This document shows, in pieces, positions 1 to 11,473 of a DNA stretch of 11,832 nucleotides. The stretch's first letter is position 1. Every line of letters begins with the position of its first letter. The position numbers and the translations under genes are program-made. The notes under the pieces were generated by a model. That model was not told where the DNA came from. It ran no database searches and worked only from the letters and a program-made list of their open reading frames with translations. Origin of the DNA: SZUA-181 sp964601765 (GTDB taxonomy: Bacteria > Pseudomonadota > Zetaproteobacteria > Mariprofundales > Mariprofundaceae); contig CAZROR010000052.1 in the NCBI GenBank assembly GCA_964601765.1, positions 1 to 11,832 of the forward strand. The letters run 5' to 3'.

Positions 1-53
1 GCATCGAATCCGACGCCTTCGACAAGACCGGGATTTGGGTGAACAGGCCCTAG
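1..53 (+). CDS. C-terminal fragment of an unidentified convergent gene
   Basis: The left edge holds a plus-strand reading frame open from base 3 to a TAG stop at 51-53. It encodes a tail that ends IESDAFDKTGIWVNRP. The third codon positions are almost all G or C (about 14 of 16), matching the codon bias of the other genes here, and that is the main reason to believe it is coding. The rest of the gene lies outside the window, so no family can be named and no domain can be seen. It runs head-on into rpoC: its stop codon is separated from the rpoC stop by a single base. It is not part of the RNA polymerase operon. Alternatively the stretch could be non-coding rpoC trailer; 17 codons cannot settle this. 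Confidence 0.5.
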   Translation, partial: IESDAFDKTGIWVNRP

Positions 54-54
54 C

Positions 55-4224
<4,170 letters not shown>

Positions 4225-4229
4225 GTTCG

Positions 4230-7200
4230 TTACGCCTCCTGCTCAGCGTCGGGTTTCTTTACGAGTGTAATATCGATGCCGAGGGCATTGAGTTCCTTCG
4301 TCATGACATTGAACGATTCGGGGATGCCCGCCTCGAAGCTCATGTCTCCGCGTACGATGGATTCATACATCTTGGTGCGGCCGGCCACATCATCCGACTT
4401 CACCGTCAGCATTTCCTGCAGGGTGTAGGCGGCGCCATAGGCCTCCAGCGCCCAGACCTCCATCTCACCGAAGCGCTGTCCACCGAACTGCGCCTTGCCG
4501 CCCAGTGGCTGCTGCGTAACCAGTGAGTACGGACCTGTGGAGCGGGCATGAATCTTCTCGTCCACGAGGTGATGCAGCTTCATCATGTACATGTTGCCGA
4601 TCGTCACTGGATGGTCGAAGGGCTCACCCGTCTTGCCGTCGTAGAGCCGCGCCTGGCCGGATCCCGGCAAGCCCGCAAGCCGCAGCATCTTGCGCAGCTG
4701 CTCTTCCTTCGCGCCCTCAAAAACAGGCGATGCAATCGGCACGCCTGCCTTCAGATTGTCCACAAGCTCCTCAATCTCCGACTTGTGCATGGCGCGGATG
4801 GCCTTGCAGGCCACTTCGTCCTCTTCGTAGATCTCAAGCAGAAACTGCTTGATTTCATCCAGCTTGGGCCTGGCGGCCATAATCTGTTCAAGCTTCCGGC
4901 CGAGGCCGCGTGCGGCCCAGCCCATGTGAATCTCGAAGATCTGCCCGAGATTCATACGCGAGGGCACGCCAAGCGGATTCAGCACGATGTCCACAGGTGT
5001 GCCATCTTCCGTGAAAGGCATGTCTTCCTCGGGCACGATGATGGAAATCACACCCTTGTTGCCATGCCGTCCGGCCATCTTGTCGCCCGGCTGCAGCTTG
5101 CGCTTCACTGCCAGGAAGACCTTCACGGTCTTGATAACGCCCGGTTGCAGCTCGGAACCCTCGCGCACCTTGGCCACCTTCTCCTCGAAGCGTGACTCAA
5201 GCCGGGCACGTTCCTTGTCCATGGACTCAAGAATGCTCGCAACCTGGGCATTCGTCTGGTCATCCGCCACGGAGACAGCAGCCAGCTGCTTGAGCTTCAG
5301 ATCATTCAGGTATTCCACCGTGATGGTCGCGCCCTTCTTCAGGCCGGGAGCCTTCACGGCCTTCTGGCCCGCAAGCAACGCCCGCAGGCGGGCAATCACA
5401 TTACCCTCGAGAATGCGCCGTTCATCTTCCTTGTCCTGATACAGCTTTTCAACCTCGGCTTCCTCAATGGCCTTGGCGCGTGGGTCCTTCTCATCACCGC
5501 GACGTGTGAAAACCTGCACATTCACCACCACGCCCTCGTCGCCCGGCTTGACGCGTAGGCTCGTATCCCGCACATCTGTCGCCTTTTCGCCAAAGATGGC
5601 ACGCAACAGCTTCTCCTCGGGCGAGAGCTGGGTTTCCCCTTTCGGTGTAATCTTGCCGACAAGGATGTCGCCGGCCTTCACCTCGGCGCCGATGTGCGCG
5701 ATACCGGAATCATCCAGGTGCCGCAGAGCCTCTTCACCGACATTCGGGATATCGCGCGTGATTTCCTCATCCCCGAGCTTTGTCTGGCGCGCCACGCTTT
5801 CAAACTCTTCGATATGCACGGAGGTGTAGACGTCATCGCGCACGAGCTTCTCGGAAATGACAATAGCGTCCTCGAAGTTGTAGCCGCGCCAGGGCATAAA
5901 CGCAACGAGCGCATTGCGGCCGAGCGCCAGTTCGCCCATGTCCGTGGACGGACCATCGGCGATAATGTCGTTCCTGCTCACGACATCACCCATCTTGACG
6001 AGCGGTCGCTGGTTGAAGCATGTGTTCTGGTTTGAGCGCCGGTATTTGAACAGGCGATAGATATCCACACCCGGTTCGCCCTCGACCTGCTCATCCTCAT
6101 TCACGCGGATGACGATACGGCTGCCATCCACACGCTCGACAACACCACCACGCCTGGCAATCATGGCCACGCCGGAGTCACGGGCCGCATTCAGCTCCAT
6201 GCCCGTGCCAACCAGCGGCTTTTCGGACTTCAGCAGCGGCACGGCCTGCCGCATCATGTTCGAGCCCATCAGCGCGCGGTTGGCGTCGTCATGCTCCAGA
6301 AATGGAATCAGGCCGGCTGAGGACGAAACGACCTGCGACGGAGACACGTCCATGTAGTTGATCTCCGACGGGGGGGCCATGATGAACTCGCCTGACTGCC
6401 TGCACTGCACCATATCGGCCGTAAAGCGCCCATGTTCATCCACTGTCGCATTGGCCTGTGCGATCACGAGCTTGCCTTCCTCAATGGCCGACAGGTAAAC
6501 GACCTCGTCGGTTACGCGACCATCGACAACTTTACGGTATGGCGTTTCGATGAAACCAAAACCGTTCACCCGTGCATAGCAGGCCAGCGAGTTGATCAGG
6601 CCGATGTTCGGACCTTCCGGCGTCTCCACCGGGCACAGCCGACCATAATGAGTCGGATGTACGTCACGCACCTCGAAGCCGGCACGCTCACGCGACAGCC
6701 CGCCTGGCCCCAGGGCCGACAGCCGGCGCTTGTGCGTGACCTCGCTCAGAGGATTCGTCTGATCCATGAACTGGGACAATGGCGAGGAGCCAAAGAATTC
6801 CCGCACCGATGCGATCAACGGCTTAGCATTCACAACATCGGACGGCATCACCTCACTCAGATCGGATGAGCTCAGGCGCTCGCGGATAGCCCGCTCCATG
6901 CGGATGAGCCCGATGCGCACCTGATTCTCCAGCAACTCGCCGACGGAGCGCACGCGGCGATTCCCCAGGTGGTCGATATCGTCCACCTCACCAATGCCGT
7001 CGCGCAGCTGCAGCAGCGTATCCAGTGTCTTCAGGATATCCTCGCGCCGCAGCGTGCCATGATCCAGCGGCACCTGCTCATCGCTGATGCCGAGACGGCT
7101 GTTCAGCTTCATGCGGCCCACGCGCGACAGGTCATAACGGGCAGCATCGAAAAACAGGGATTCAAACAGGCTCTTGGCCGTCTCGACGGTCGGCGGCTCG

Positions 7201-8345
7201 CCCGGGCGCATCATGCGGTAGATTTCCACACGCGCCTCTTCCCGGCTCTGCACTGTGTCCAGGCGCAGGGTATCGGCAAGCCACGGTCCGCGCTGGAAGG
7301 CGCCGACAAACAGGCAGTCGAACTGCTTGACGCCCGCAGCCTGCATGGCCGACAGAGACTCCTCGGTCAGTTCCTCGTTCGTATCGAGCAGAATTTCACC
7401 GCCTTCGATGACGACGGGCTCGGCAATGCTTTCGCCGATGGCCGCCTCAAGCGGCACATCAAGCCACTCGACACCGGCCTCCTGCAGCCGCTTGATGGCC
7501 AGCTTCGTGAACTTCTTGCCCTCGGCCACAACCTGCTTGCCGCCGGCCTTCACGCTGGTGACGGCGCGGCTACCGAGAAAGTGCTCGGGCACGAAGCGCA
7601 CCTGAAGCCCGTTCTTGTGAAAGCGGAATGTCCGGCGCTGATAGAAGTAATCGAGAATCTCCTGCGTGGAAAGCCCCAGGGCTTTAAGCAGGATGCCGGC
7701 CGGCATCTTGCGGCGCAGGTCGATGCGGAAAAACAGCTTGTCCTTCGCGTCAAACTCGAAATCCAGCCAGGAGCCGCGATAGGGAATGATCCGCGCCTTG
7801 AAAAGTAGCTTGCCGGAGGCGTGGGTCTTACCCCTGTCATGATCGAAAAACACGCCCGGCGAGCGATGCATCTGCGAAACGATGGCGCGCTCGGTGCCGT
7901 TGATGACGAATGAGCCGTACTCCGTCATCAGCGGGATCTCGCCCATGTATACCGTCTGATCACGCACCTCGCGCACGGTGCGGTTCTTGTTGGCGCGCCC
8001 CGAGCGGCTGGAATCCTGGTCAAAAATGGTCAGGCGCAGCTTCACCTTGACCGGTACCGCATAGGTCATGTCACGCTGACGACACTCATCAAGGTCATAG
8101 CGTGGCGGGCTGTACTCCAGTGAAACAAATTCCAGCTCGGCATTGCCGCTGTAGTCCCGAATCGGGAAAACGCTGCGGAACACGGCTGACAGGCGGGAGT
8201 TGTTCACATTCTCCTCGCCTCCGCCAATGCCGACAAACTCCCGGTAGGATGCAGTTTGCAGCTCCAGCAGATTGGGCATCGGAAGCGCCCGGTGGGTACT
8301 GCCAAAGTTCTTGCGGATTCGTTTCATTGATCGTTGATCGCCCAT
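4230..8345 (-). CDS. rpoB: DNA-directed RNA polymerase subunit beta
   Basis: Beta is the second catalytic subunit of RNA polymerase. At 1371 aa it is slightly longer than E. coli RpoB (1342 aa), so the lineage insertions of the long form are present. The rifampicin pocket is intact, with FMDQTNPLSEVTHKRRLSAL at about 516-535. D518, H528 and S533, the counterparts of E. coli D516, H526 and S531, are all wild type, so the sequence predicts rifampicin sensitivity. E815/D816 in the FEDAIVISE motif and K1079/K1087 in GDKMAGRHGNKGV line the active centre. The start at 8345 (MGDQRSMKRIRKNFG) is chosen over the internal Met at 8327 because a GTGAGGA Shine-Dalgarno lies 4 nt upstream of it, whereas the internal Met has none. 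It follows rplL after a 107-nt spacer with two hairpins and is translationally close to rpoC. Confidence 0.99.
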   Translation of the reverse strand: MGDQRSMKRIRKNFGSTHRALPMPNLLELQTASYREFVGIGGGEENVNNSRLSAVFRSVFPIRDYSGNAELEFVSLEYSPPRYDLDECRQRDMTYAVPVKVKLRLTIFDQDSSRSGRANKNRTVREVRDQTVYMGEIPLMTEYGSFVINGTERAIVSQMHRSPGVFFDHDRGKTHASGKLLFKARIIPYRGSWLDFEFDAKDKLFFRIDLRRKMPAGILLKALGLSTQEILDYFYQRRTFRFHKNGLQVRFVPEHFLGSRAVTSVKAGGKQVVAEGKKFTKLAIKRLQEAGVEWLDVPLEAAIGESIAEPVVIEGGEILLDTNEELTEESLSAMQAAGVKQFDCLFVGAFQRGPWLADTLRLDTVQSREEARVEIYRMMRPGEPPTVETAKSLFESLFFDAARYDLSRVGRMKLNSRLGISDEQVPLDHGTLRREDILKTLDTLLQLRDGIGEVDDIDHLGNRRVRSVGELLENQVRIGLIRMERAIRERLSSSDLSEVMPSDVVNAKPLIASVREFFGSSPLSQFMDQTNPLSEVTHKRRLSALGPGGLSRERAGFEVRDVHPTHYGRLCPVETPEGPNIGLINSLACYARVNGFGFIETPYRKVVDGRVTDEVVYLSAIEEGKLVIAQANATVDEHGRFTADMVQCRQSGEFIMAPPSEINYMDVSPSQVVSSSAGLIPFLEHDDANRALMGSNMMRQAVPLLKSEKPLVGTGMELNAARDSGVAMIARRGGVVERVDGSRIVIRVNEDEQVEGEPGVDIYRLFKYRRSNQNTCFNQRPLVKMGDVVSRNDIIADGPSTDMGELALGRNALVAFMPWRGYNFEDAIVISEKLVRDDVYTSVHIEEFESVARQTKLGDEEITRDIPNVGEEALRHLDDSGIAHIGAEVKAGDILVGKITPKGETQLSPEEKLLRAIFGEKATDVRDTSLRVKPGDEGVVVNVQVFTRRGDEKDPRAKAIEEAEVEKLYQDKEDERRILEGNVIARLRALLAGQKAVKAPGLKKGATITVEYLNDLKLKQLAAVSVADDQTNAQVASILESMDKERARLESRFEEKVAKVREGSELQPGVIKTVKVFLAVKRKLQPGDKMAGRHGNKGVISIIVPEEDMPFTEDGTPVDIVLNPLGVPSRMNLGQIFEIHMGWAARGLGRKLEQIMAARPKLDEIKQFLLEIYEEDEVACKAIRAMHKSEIEELVDNLKAGVPIASPVFEGAKEEQLRKMLRLAGLPGSGQARLYDGKTGEPFDHPVTIGNMYMMKLHHLVDEKIHARSTGPYSLVTQQPLGGKAQFGGQRFGEMEVWALEAYGAAYTLQEMLTVKSDDVAGRTKMYESIVRGDMSFEAGIPESFNVMTKELNALGIDITLVKKPDAEQEA

Positions 8346-8349
8346 ATTG

Positions 8350-8356
8350 TCCTCAC
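8350..8356 (-). promoter_or_regulatory. Shine-Dalgarno of rpoB
   Basis: GTGAGGA on the minus strand ends 4 nt before the ATG at 8343-8345. It decides the six-residue longer rpoB start over the internal ATG at 8325-8327, which lacks a comparable site. Confidence 0.75.
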
Positions 8357-8377
8357 GCCTTCGGAAACGTTAAAATG

Positions 8378-8414
8378 AAAAAAGGGAAGCCCCGGCAGCC
8401 TGAAGCTGCCGGGG
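8378..8414 (-). terminator. Intrinsic terminator-like attenuator between rplL and rpoB
   Basis: On the minus strand a perfect 10-bp stem (8390-8399 pairing with 8405-8414, CCCCGGCAGC/GCTGCCGGGG) closes a 5-nt loop. It is followed by CTTCCC and then six T residues (8378-8383). This has the build of an intrinsic terminator, but the T run starts 6 nt after the stem, which suggests partial rather than full termination. In E. coli the same intergenic position carries a known attenuator that lowers rpoBC transcription relative to the ribosomal protein genes. The same role is inferred here. On the plus strand no T tract follows, so it is directional. Confidence 0.7.
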
Positions 8415-8433
8415 ACCGGCTGTCAGTTCTGCG

Positions 8434-8454
8434 AAAAAACGCACCCTGGCGTTT
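8434..8454 (-). terminator. Short hairpin with T run at the rplL stop codon
   Basis: Minus-strand AAACGC (8449-8454) pairs with GCGTTT (8437-8442) around a 6-nt loop. Six T residues at 8434-8439 run out of the 3' arm. The hairpin overlaps the rplL TAA stop at 8453-8455. The stem is only 6 bp and half A-T, so on its own it is a weak terminator. It may act as a 3' stabiliser or as part of a tandem attenuator with the stronger hairpin 20 nt further downstream. Confidence 0.4.
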
Positions 8455-8842
8455 ACTTGAGCTCGACAGTTGCGCCCTGCTCCTCCAGCTTGGCCTTGAT
8501 TTCCTCGGCCTCTTCCTTGCTTGCGCCTTCCTTCACCGGCTTCGGCGCGCCATCCACCAGGTCCTTGGCGTCCTTCAGGCCCAGCCCGGTAATCTCACGC
8601 ACGGCCTTGATGACCTTGATCTTCTGTCCGCCGGCATCCGTCAACACCACATCGAACTCGGTCTTCTCCTCGGCTGCGGCCTCACCGCCGCCTGCTGCAG
8701 GGGCAGCCGCCGCGACAGCCACCGGAGCGGCTGCGGATACGCCAAACTTCTCTTCCAGTGCGGACACGAGTTCGGAGAGCTCAAGTACGCTCATGGATTC
8801 AATCGCGCTGATCAAATCGTCTTTCGTCAATGGTTTTGCCAT
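8453..8842 (-). CDS. rplL: 50S ribosomal protein L7/L12
   Basis: This is the multicopy acidic stalk protein that recruits translation GTPases to the ribosome. The 129-aa protein has the usual three parts: an N-terminal dimerisation and L10-binding helix region (about 1-33, with LTKDDLISAIESMSVLELSELV), an Ala/Pro/Gly-rich flexible hinge (about 35-58), and a globular C-terminal factor-binding domain (about 60-129) with the conserved KIKVIKAVREITGLGLKDAK stretch. A strong AAGAGGAG Shine-Dalgarno (8851-8858) sits 8 nt before the ATG, fitting its need to be made in several-fold excess over L10. It follows rplJ after 62 nt and precedes the attenuator region before rpoB. Confidence 0.98.
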   Translation of the reverse strand: MAKPLTKDDLISAIESMSVLELSELVSALEEKFGVSAAAPVAVAAAAPAAGGGEAAAEEKTEFDVVLTDAGGQKIKVIKAVREITGLGLKDAKDLVDGAPKPVKEGASKEEAEEIKAKLEEQGATVELK

Positions 8843-8904
8843 GGTTTCAACTCCTCTTGCTTCTTTTCAATTGATGTCAAAATGGGTTACAGATGCCCGG
8901 CGAA

Positions 8905-9423
8905 TCAGGCGGCCTGCCGCTGATCGCGGACGGCAGCCAGCGTGCGCACCAGCGAGGCCGGCACCTCGGACAGCGTGCGGACAAAGCCACTGATGGGCCA
9001 GACCATGCTGCCGAGCAGCTTGGCCAGCAGCACCTCGCGCGACGGCAGGCTTGCCAGCGCCTTGATATCCTCGGCGCCGATACGCTTGCCTTCCAGCACG
9101 CCACCCAGGATTTGCAAGGCATCATGCTGCTTGGCAAAGTCCGACAGGGCCTTGGACATGGCTACCGGGTCAGAACCGAACGCAACCGCAGTCGGACCTG
9201 AAAACAGGTCCTCGGCGGCGGCAAAATCCGTGCCCTCGGCGGCCCGCCTGGCCAGCGTGTTCTTCACCACCTGCAGGTGGATGCCGGACTGCGTCAGGTT
9301 ACGGCGCAACTCGCCCATCTCGGCCACGGTAAGGCCACGATAGTGAGTCACCACGCCGGCACTGGACGCAAGCCAGGCAGCGTGCAGGCCTTCCACCACG
9401 CTCTTTTTGTCTTCTCGCTTCAC
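8905..9423 (-). CDS. rplJ: 50S ribosomal protein L10
   Basis: L10 anchors L7/L12 dimers to the L11 region of 23S rRNA and represses its own mRNA. The 172-aa protein has the family N-terminal domain (KSVVEGLHAAWLASSAGVVTHYRGLTVAEM start, LRRNLTQSG, KNTLARRA at about 54-61, GPTAVAFG) and a C-terminal helical tail (about 130-172) that would carry the L12 dimers. The start is GTG at 9421-9423. The next in-frame Met is at residue 36, inside the conserved domain, so it cannot be the start. The Shine-Dalgarno is an atypical G run (AAGGGGG, 9429-9435), 5 nt upstream, and can be base-paired in a hairpin. The 157-nt leader upstream contains an L10-leader-type RNA. The stop is TGA. Confidence 0.98.
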   Translation of the reverse strand: MKREDKKSVVEGLHAAWLASSAGVVTHYRGLTVAEMGELRRNLTQSGIHLQVVKNTLARRAAEGTDFAAAEDLFSGPTAVAFGSDPVAMSKALSDFAKQHDALQILGGVLEGKRIGAEDIKALASLPSREVLLAKLLGSMVWPISGFVRTLSEVPASLVRTLAAVRDQRQAA

Positions 9424-9428
9424 ATCTA

Positions 9429-9454
9429 CCCCCTTGTCGATCCGTGCAAGGAAG
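9429..9454 (-). promoter_or_regulatory. Hairpin masking the rplJ Shine-Dalgarno
   Basis: On the minus strand CUUCCUUG (9447-9454) can pair over 8 bp, with two G-U pairs, to CAAGGGGG (9429-9436) around a 10-nt loop. The 3' arm is the rplJ Shine-Dalgarno itself. The hairpin lies between the L10 leader core and the GTG start, so it could be the switch through which L10 binding turns off translation. The pairing is seen in the sequence; the regulatory role is inferred. Confidence 0.5.
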
Positions 9455-9461
9455 TTGCCAC

Positions 9462-9532
9462 TCCATCTATGCGGGATGGGTTCCTATTAAGCCGATCACG
9501 AATGATCCATGGCACCCGCAGTCTTGGACGGA
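9462..9532 (-). promoter_or_regulatory. L10 leader (autoregulatory kink-turn RNA upstream of rplJ)
   Basis: The minus-strand RNA folds into a lower stem UCCGUC/GAUGGA (9527-9532 with 9462-9467), an asymmetric internal loop (CAAGAC on the 5' side, UA on the 3' side), and an upper stem UGCGGG/CCCGCA (9515-9520 with 9470-9475). The loop matches the kink-turn position and the AGACUGCGGGUGCC...GGCUUAAUAGGA pattern of the bacterial L10 leader family. An apical arm, GAUCA-UUCG-UGAUC (9494-9507), is capped by a UUCG tetraloop. In known cases the L10-L12 complex binds this element and blocks rplJL translation. It lies within the 157-nt rplA-rplJ spacer, which is long compared with the other gaps here. 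A small GC hairpin (9552-9566) lies further upstream in the same spacer. Confidence 0.8.
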
Positions 9533-9580
9533 TCGTCTTTTTAAGCCTCCTGCCCGCCATACGGGCGAGTGGCTATTCCT

Positions 9581-10267
9581 TTATATGTTCGCCACGTCAA
9601 TGCGGACGCCTGCGCCCATGGTGGAGGAGACTACCATGCGCTGCATATAGCGCCCCTTGGCCGCAGCCGGTTTCATCCGGTTCAGCTCGTCGATCAAATG
9701 GCGGATGTTCTCAATCAGCCGTGCGGCATCGAAGGAGCGGCGGCCTACAGGGGCGTGAATCACGCCGCCCTTGTCCACCCGCACCTCGATCTGGCCGGAC
9801 TTGATGGCGCTGATGGCACCAGCCACGTCCATCGTCACCGTTCCCAGCTTCGGATTCGGCATCAGGCCACGTGGCCCGAGTACCCGACCGAGCTTGCCCA
9901 CCTGGGCCATCATGTCCGGTGTCGCGACAACGCGGTCAAAATCAAGAAAGCCGCCCTGCACCTTTTCTACGAGGTCCTCGGCACCGACGATATCGGCTCC
10001 AGCCTTTTCGGCCTCCTCAGCCTTGGGCCCACGGGCAAAGACAGCCACACGCACGGCCTTGCCCGTACCGTTTGGCAACGCGATCGTGCCGCGCACGAGC
10101 TGGTCGGCATGGCGCGGGTCAACGCCCAGCTTGACCGCCACATCTACAGATTCATCAAACCTGGCAGCCGGCTGCGCCAGCACTGCCTCTACCGCAGCCT
10201 CGAGCGAAACGGCCGCCTTCGGAGCCACCTCGCGGGCGGCCTGCATACGCTTGGACACTTTCGCCAT
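9581..10267 (-). CDS. rplA: 50S ribosomal protein L1
   Basis: L1 forms the mobile stalk near the ribosomal E site and often represses its own operon. The chosen protein is 228 aa, starting MAKVSKRMQAAREV, and carries the family signature around GKLGRVLGPRGLMPNPKLGT plus the C-terminal KPAAAKGRYM region and VSSTMGAGVRID ending. An in-frame ATG 22 codons upstream (10333) is rejected because it lies within rplK, gives a non-homologous leader, and lacks a good ribosome site. The chosen ATG has a textbook GGAGG (10274-10278) at 6 nt. It begins 1 nt after the rplK stop, so L11 and L1 are probably translationally coupled. The stop is TAA, followed by the 157-nt L10 leader spacer. Confidence 0.97.
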   Translation of the reverse strand: MAKVSKRMQAAREVAPKAAVSLEAAVEAVLAQPAARFDESVDVAVKLGVDPRHADQLVRGTIALPNGTGKAVRVAVFARGPKAEEAEKAGADIVGAEDLVEKVQGGFLDFDRVVATPDMMAQVGKLGRVLGPRGLMPNPKLGTVTMDVAGAISAIKSGQIEVRVDKGGVIHAPVGRRSFDAARLIENIRHLIDELNRMKPAAAKGRYMQRMVVSSTMGAGVRIDVANI

Positions 10268-10268
10268 C

Positions 10269-10700
10269 TTAAGCCTCCGCCACTTCAAGTCCCATGGAAC
10301 GGGCCGTGCCTTCAATGATGCGCATCGCGGCATCGATGTCGTAACAATTCAGGTCGGGCATCTTGGTTTCGGCGATCTCGCGGATCTTGGCACGGGAAAC
10401 CGTGCCCGCCTTCTGCTTGTTCGGCTCGGAACTTCCCTTCTGAATACCGGCAGCCTTTTTCAGCAGCACGGAAGCCGGCGGCGTCTTGAGAATGAAATCG
10501 AAGGAGCGATCCGCGTAGACCGTGATCACTACCGGCAACGGCAGGCCCGCCTCGACATCCTGTGTCTTCGCGTTGAAGGCCTTGCAGAACTCCATGATAT
10601 TGACGCCGGCCTGGCCCAGCGCGGGGCCGACTGGCGGTGCGGGATTGGCCTGTCCGGCCGGCACCTGCAATTTAACGATTTTATCGACTTTTTTAGCCAT
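10269..10700 (-). CDS. rplK: 50S ribosomal protein L11
   Basis: L11 binds the GTPase-associated centre of 23S rRNA together with L10-L12 and is required for stringent activation of RelA. The 143-aa length is typical. The N-terminal domain (about 1-72) has the proline-rich PAGQANPAPPVGPALGQAGV stretch (linked in the family to thiostrepton/RelA function) and NIMEFCKAFN. The C-terminal rRNA-binding domain (about 75-143) ends with AAMRIIEGTARSMGLEV. The ATG is preceded by AAGAGGA (10708-10714), which overlaps the nusG stop codon; the gap between the genes is 12 nt, so no separate promoter fits there. The stop is TAA. Confidence 0.98.
   Translation of the reverse strand: MAKKVDKIVKLQVPAGQANPAPPVGPALGQAGVNIMEFCKAFNAKTQDVEAGLPLPVVITVYADRSFDFILKTPPASVLLKKAAGIQKGSSEPNKQKAGTVSRAKIREIAETKMPDLNCYDIDAAMRIIEGTARSMGLEVAEA
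10274..10278 (-). promoter_or_regulatory. Shine-Dalgarno of rplA
   Basis: GGAGG on the minus strand, inside the last codons of rplK, lies 6 nt before the ATG at 10265-10267. It sets the rplA start at MAKVSKRM rather than the upstream in-frame ATG. Confidence 0.85.
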
Positions 10701-10712
10701 TTCCCTGTCCTC

Positions 10713-11243
10713 TTAACCCTTCTCGACCTGGGAATAGTCGAGTTCCACGGGTGTTGGCCTGCCAAAGATGGATACGCTCACCTTCAGCTTGGCCTTGTCT
10801 TCCATCACTTCTTCAACCACGCCGTTAAACGAGGCAAACGGACCATCGATAACGCGTACCGCCTCGCCGACATCGAACATAACCTTCGGTCTGGGTCGCT
10901 CCACGCCCTCCTCGATCTGGCGACACAGTGCCTCAACCTCATGTTTCGGCATCGGCCGCGGCTTGCCGCCGGCACCAAGAAAGCCACTGACCTTCGGCGT
11001 GTCCTGCACGACATGCCAGGTCTCCTCGTTCATTTCCATCTCGACGAGAATGTAACCGGGAAAGAACTTGCGCTGAGAGGTAATCTTCTGTCCCTTCTTC
11101 AGCTCCACGACCTCTTCCCGCGGCACCATGATCTCACCGAACTGGTCATCCAGGCCGGAGCGCTCAATACGCTCCTTCAGTTGCCCGGCCACGTAATCCT
11201 CGAACGTCGAATAAACCTGGACGACGTACCACTGCTTGGCCAT
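10713..11243 (-). CDS. nusG: Transcription termination/antitermination protein NusG
   Basis: NusG binds the beta' clamp of elongating RNA polymerase and links it to Rho, to the leading ribosome via S10, or to antitermination complexes. The 176-aa protein starts MAKQWYVVQVYS and has the NGN domain (about 1-108, with QRKFFPGYILVEMEMNEETW) and a C-terminal KOW domain (about 122-176, FDVGEAVRVIDGPFASFNG). A 16-codon longer in-frame start at 11291 is rejected: it lies inside secE and adds non-homologous residues. The chosen ATG overlaps the secE TGA by one base (TGATG) and has AGAAGGTGAT (11247-11256) upstream, so it is probably coupled to secE translation. It is downstream of secE as in most bacteria. 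Confidence 0.98.
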   Translation of the reverse strand: MAKQWYVVQVYSTFEDYVAGQLKERIERSGLDDQFGEIMVPREEVVELKKGQKITSQRKFFPGYILVEMEMNEETWHVVQDTPKVSGFLGAGGKPRPMPKHEVEALCRQIEEGVERPRPKVMFDVGEAVRVIDGPFASFNGVVEEVMEDKAKLKVSVSIFGRPTPVELDYSQVEKG

Positions 11244-11431
11244 CAGATCACCTTCTGCACAAGCCAGCTCAGGATCGAATCCGTCAGCCACAGAAACAGG
11301 GCCACGAAAAGCACCATAACCACAACCATCAGGGTGGCCTGTGCCGCTTCCTTGCGTTCCGGCCAGACGACCTTCTTGGCCTCTGCCTGTACCTCGCGCA
11401 GAAATTTCTGTGCTGTCACCATGCGACTCAT
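11243..11431 (-). CDS. secE: Protein translocase subunit SecE (short, single-span form)
   Basis: SecE is the essential clamp subunit of the SecYEG channel in the inner membrane. The 62-aa product is the short form with one membrane span, unlike the three-span E. coli protein. The N-terminal amphipathic helix carries the conserved FLREVQAEAKKVVWP segment (about 10-24). The hydrophobic span LMVVVMVLFVALFLWL is at about 34-49. The start MSRMVTAQKF is chosen because a GAGGTGG Shine-Dalgarno (11437-11443) precedes it. The second Met, three codons in, has no such site. A longer in-frame start at 11503 would run into the tRNA gene and is rejected. The stop TGA overlaps the nusG ATG. Confidence 0.95.
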   Translation of the reverse strand: MSRMVTAQKFLREVQAEAKKVVWPERKEAAQATLMVVVMVLFVALFLWLTDSILSWLVQKVI

Positions 11432-11436
11432 ATCCG

Positions 11437-11443
11437 CCACCTC
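11437..11443 (-). promoter_or_regulatory. Shine-Dalgarno of secE
   Basis: GAGGTGG on the minus strand lies 5 nt before the ATG at 11429-11431 and sits in the 42-nt spacer between tRNA-Trp and secE. It supports the 62-aa start. Confidence 0.7.
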
Positions 11444-11473
11444 GTTACCCACAAATCGGGCCAGTGCTGCAAC

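Noticed and set aside
6969..7808. Plus-strand open frame opposite rpoB
   Set aside because: Antisense shadow without RBS or recognisable domain.
8852..8880. TTGACA at 8875-8880 (minus) as a -35 box for rplL
   Set aside because: At 17-nt spacing the -10 position is AGAGGA, part of the rplL Shine-Dalgarno, with no resemblance to TATAAT.
10268..10333. Upstream ATG extending rplA by 22 residues
   Set aside because: It lies inside rplK, encodes non-conserved residues, and the downstream ATG has a perfect SD.
11244..11291. Upstream ATG extending nusG by 16 residues
   Set aside because: It lies inside secE; the family N terminus begins at MAKQWYVVQVYS with a good SD.
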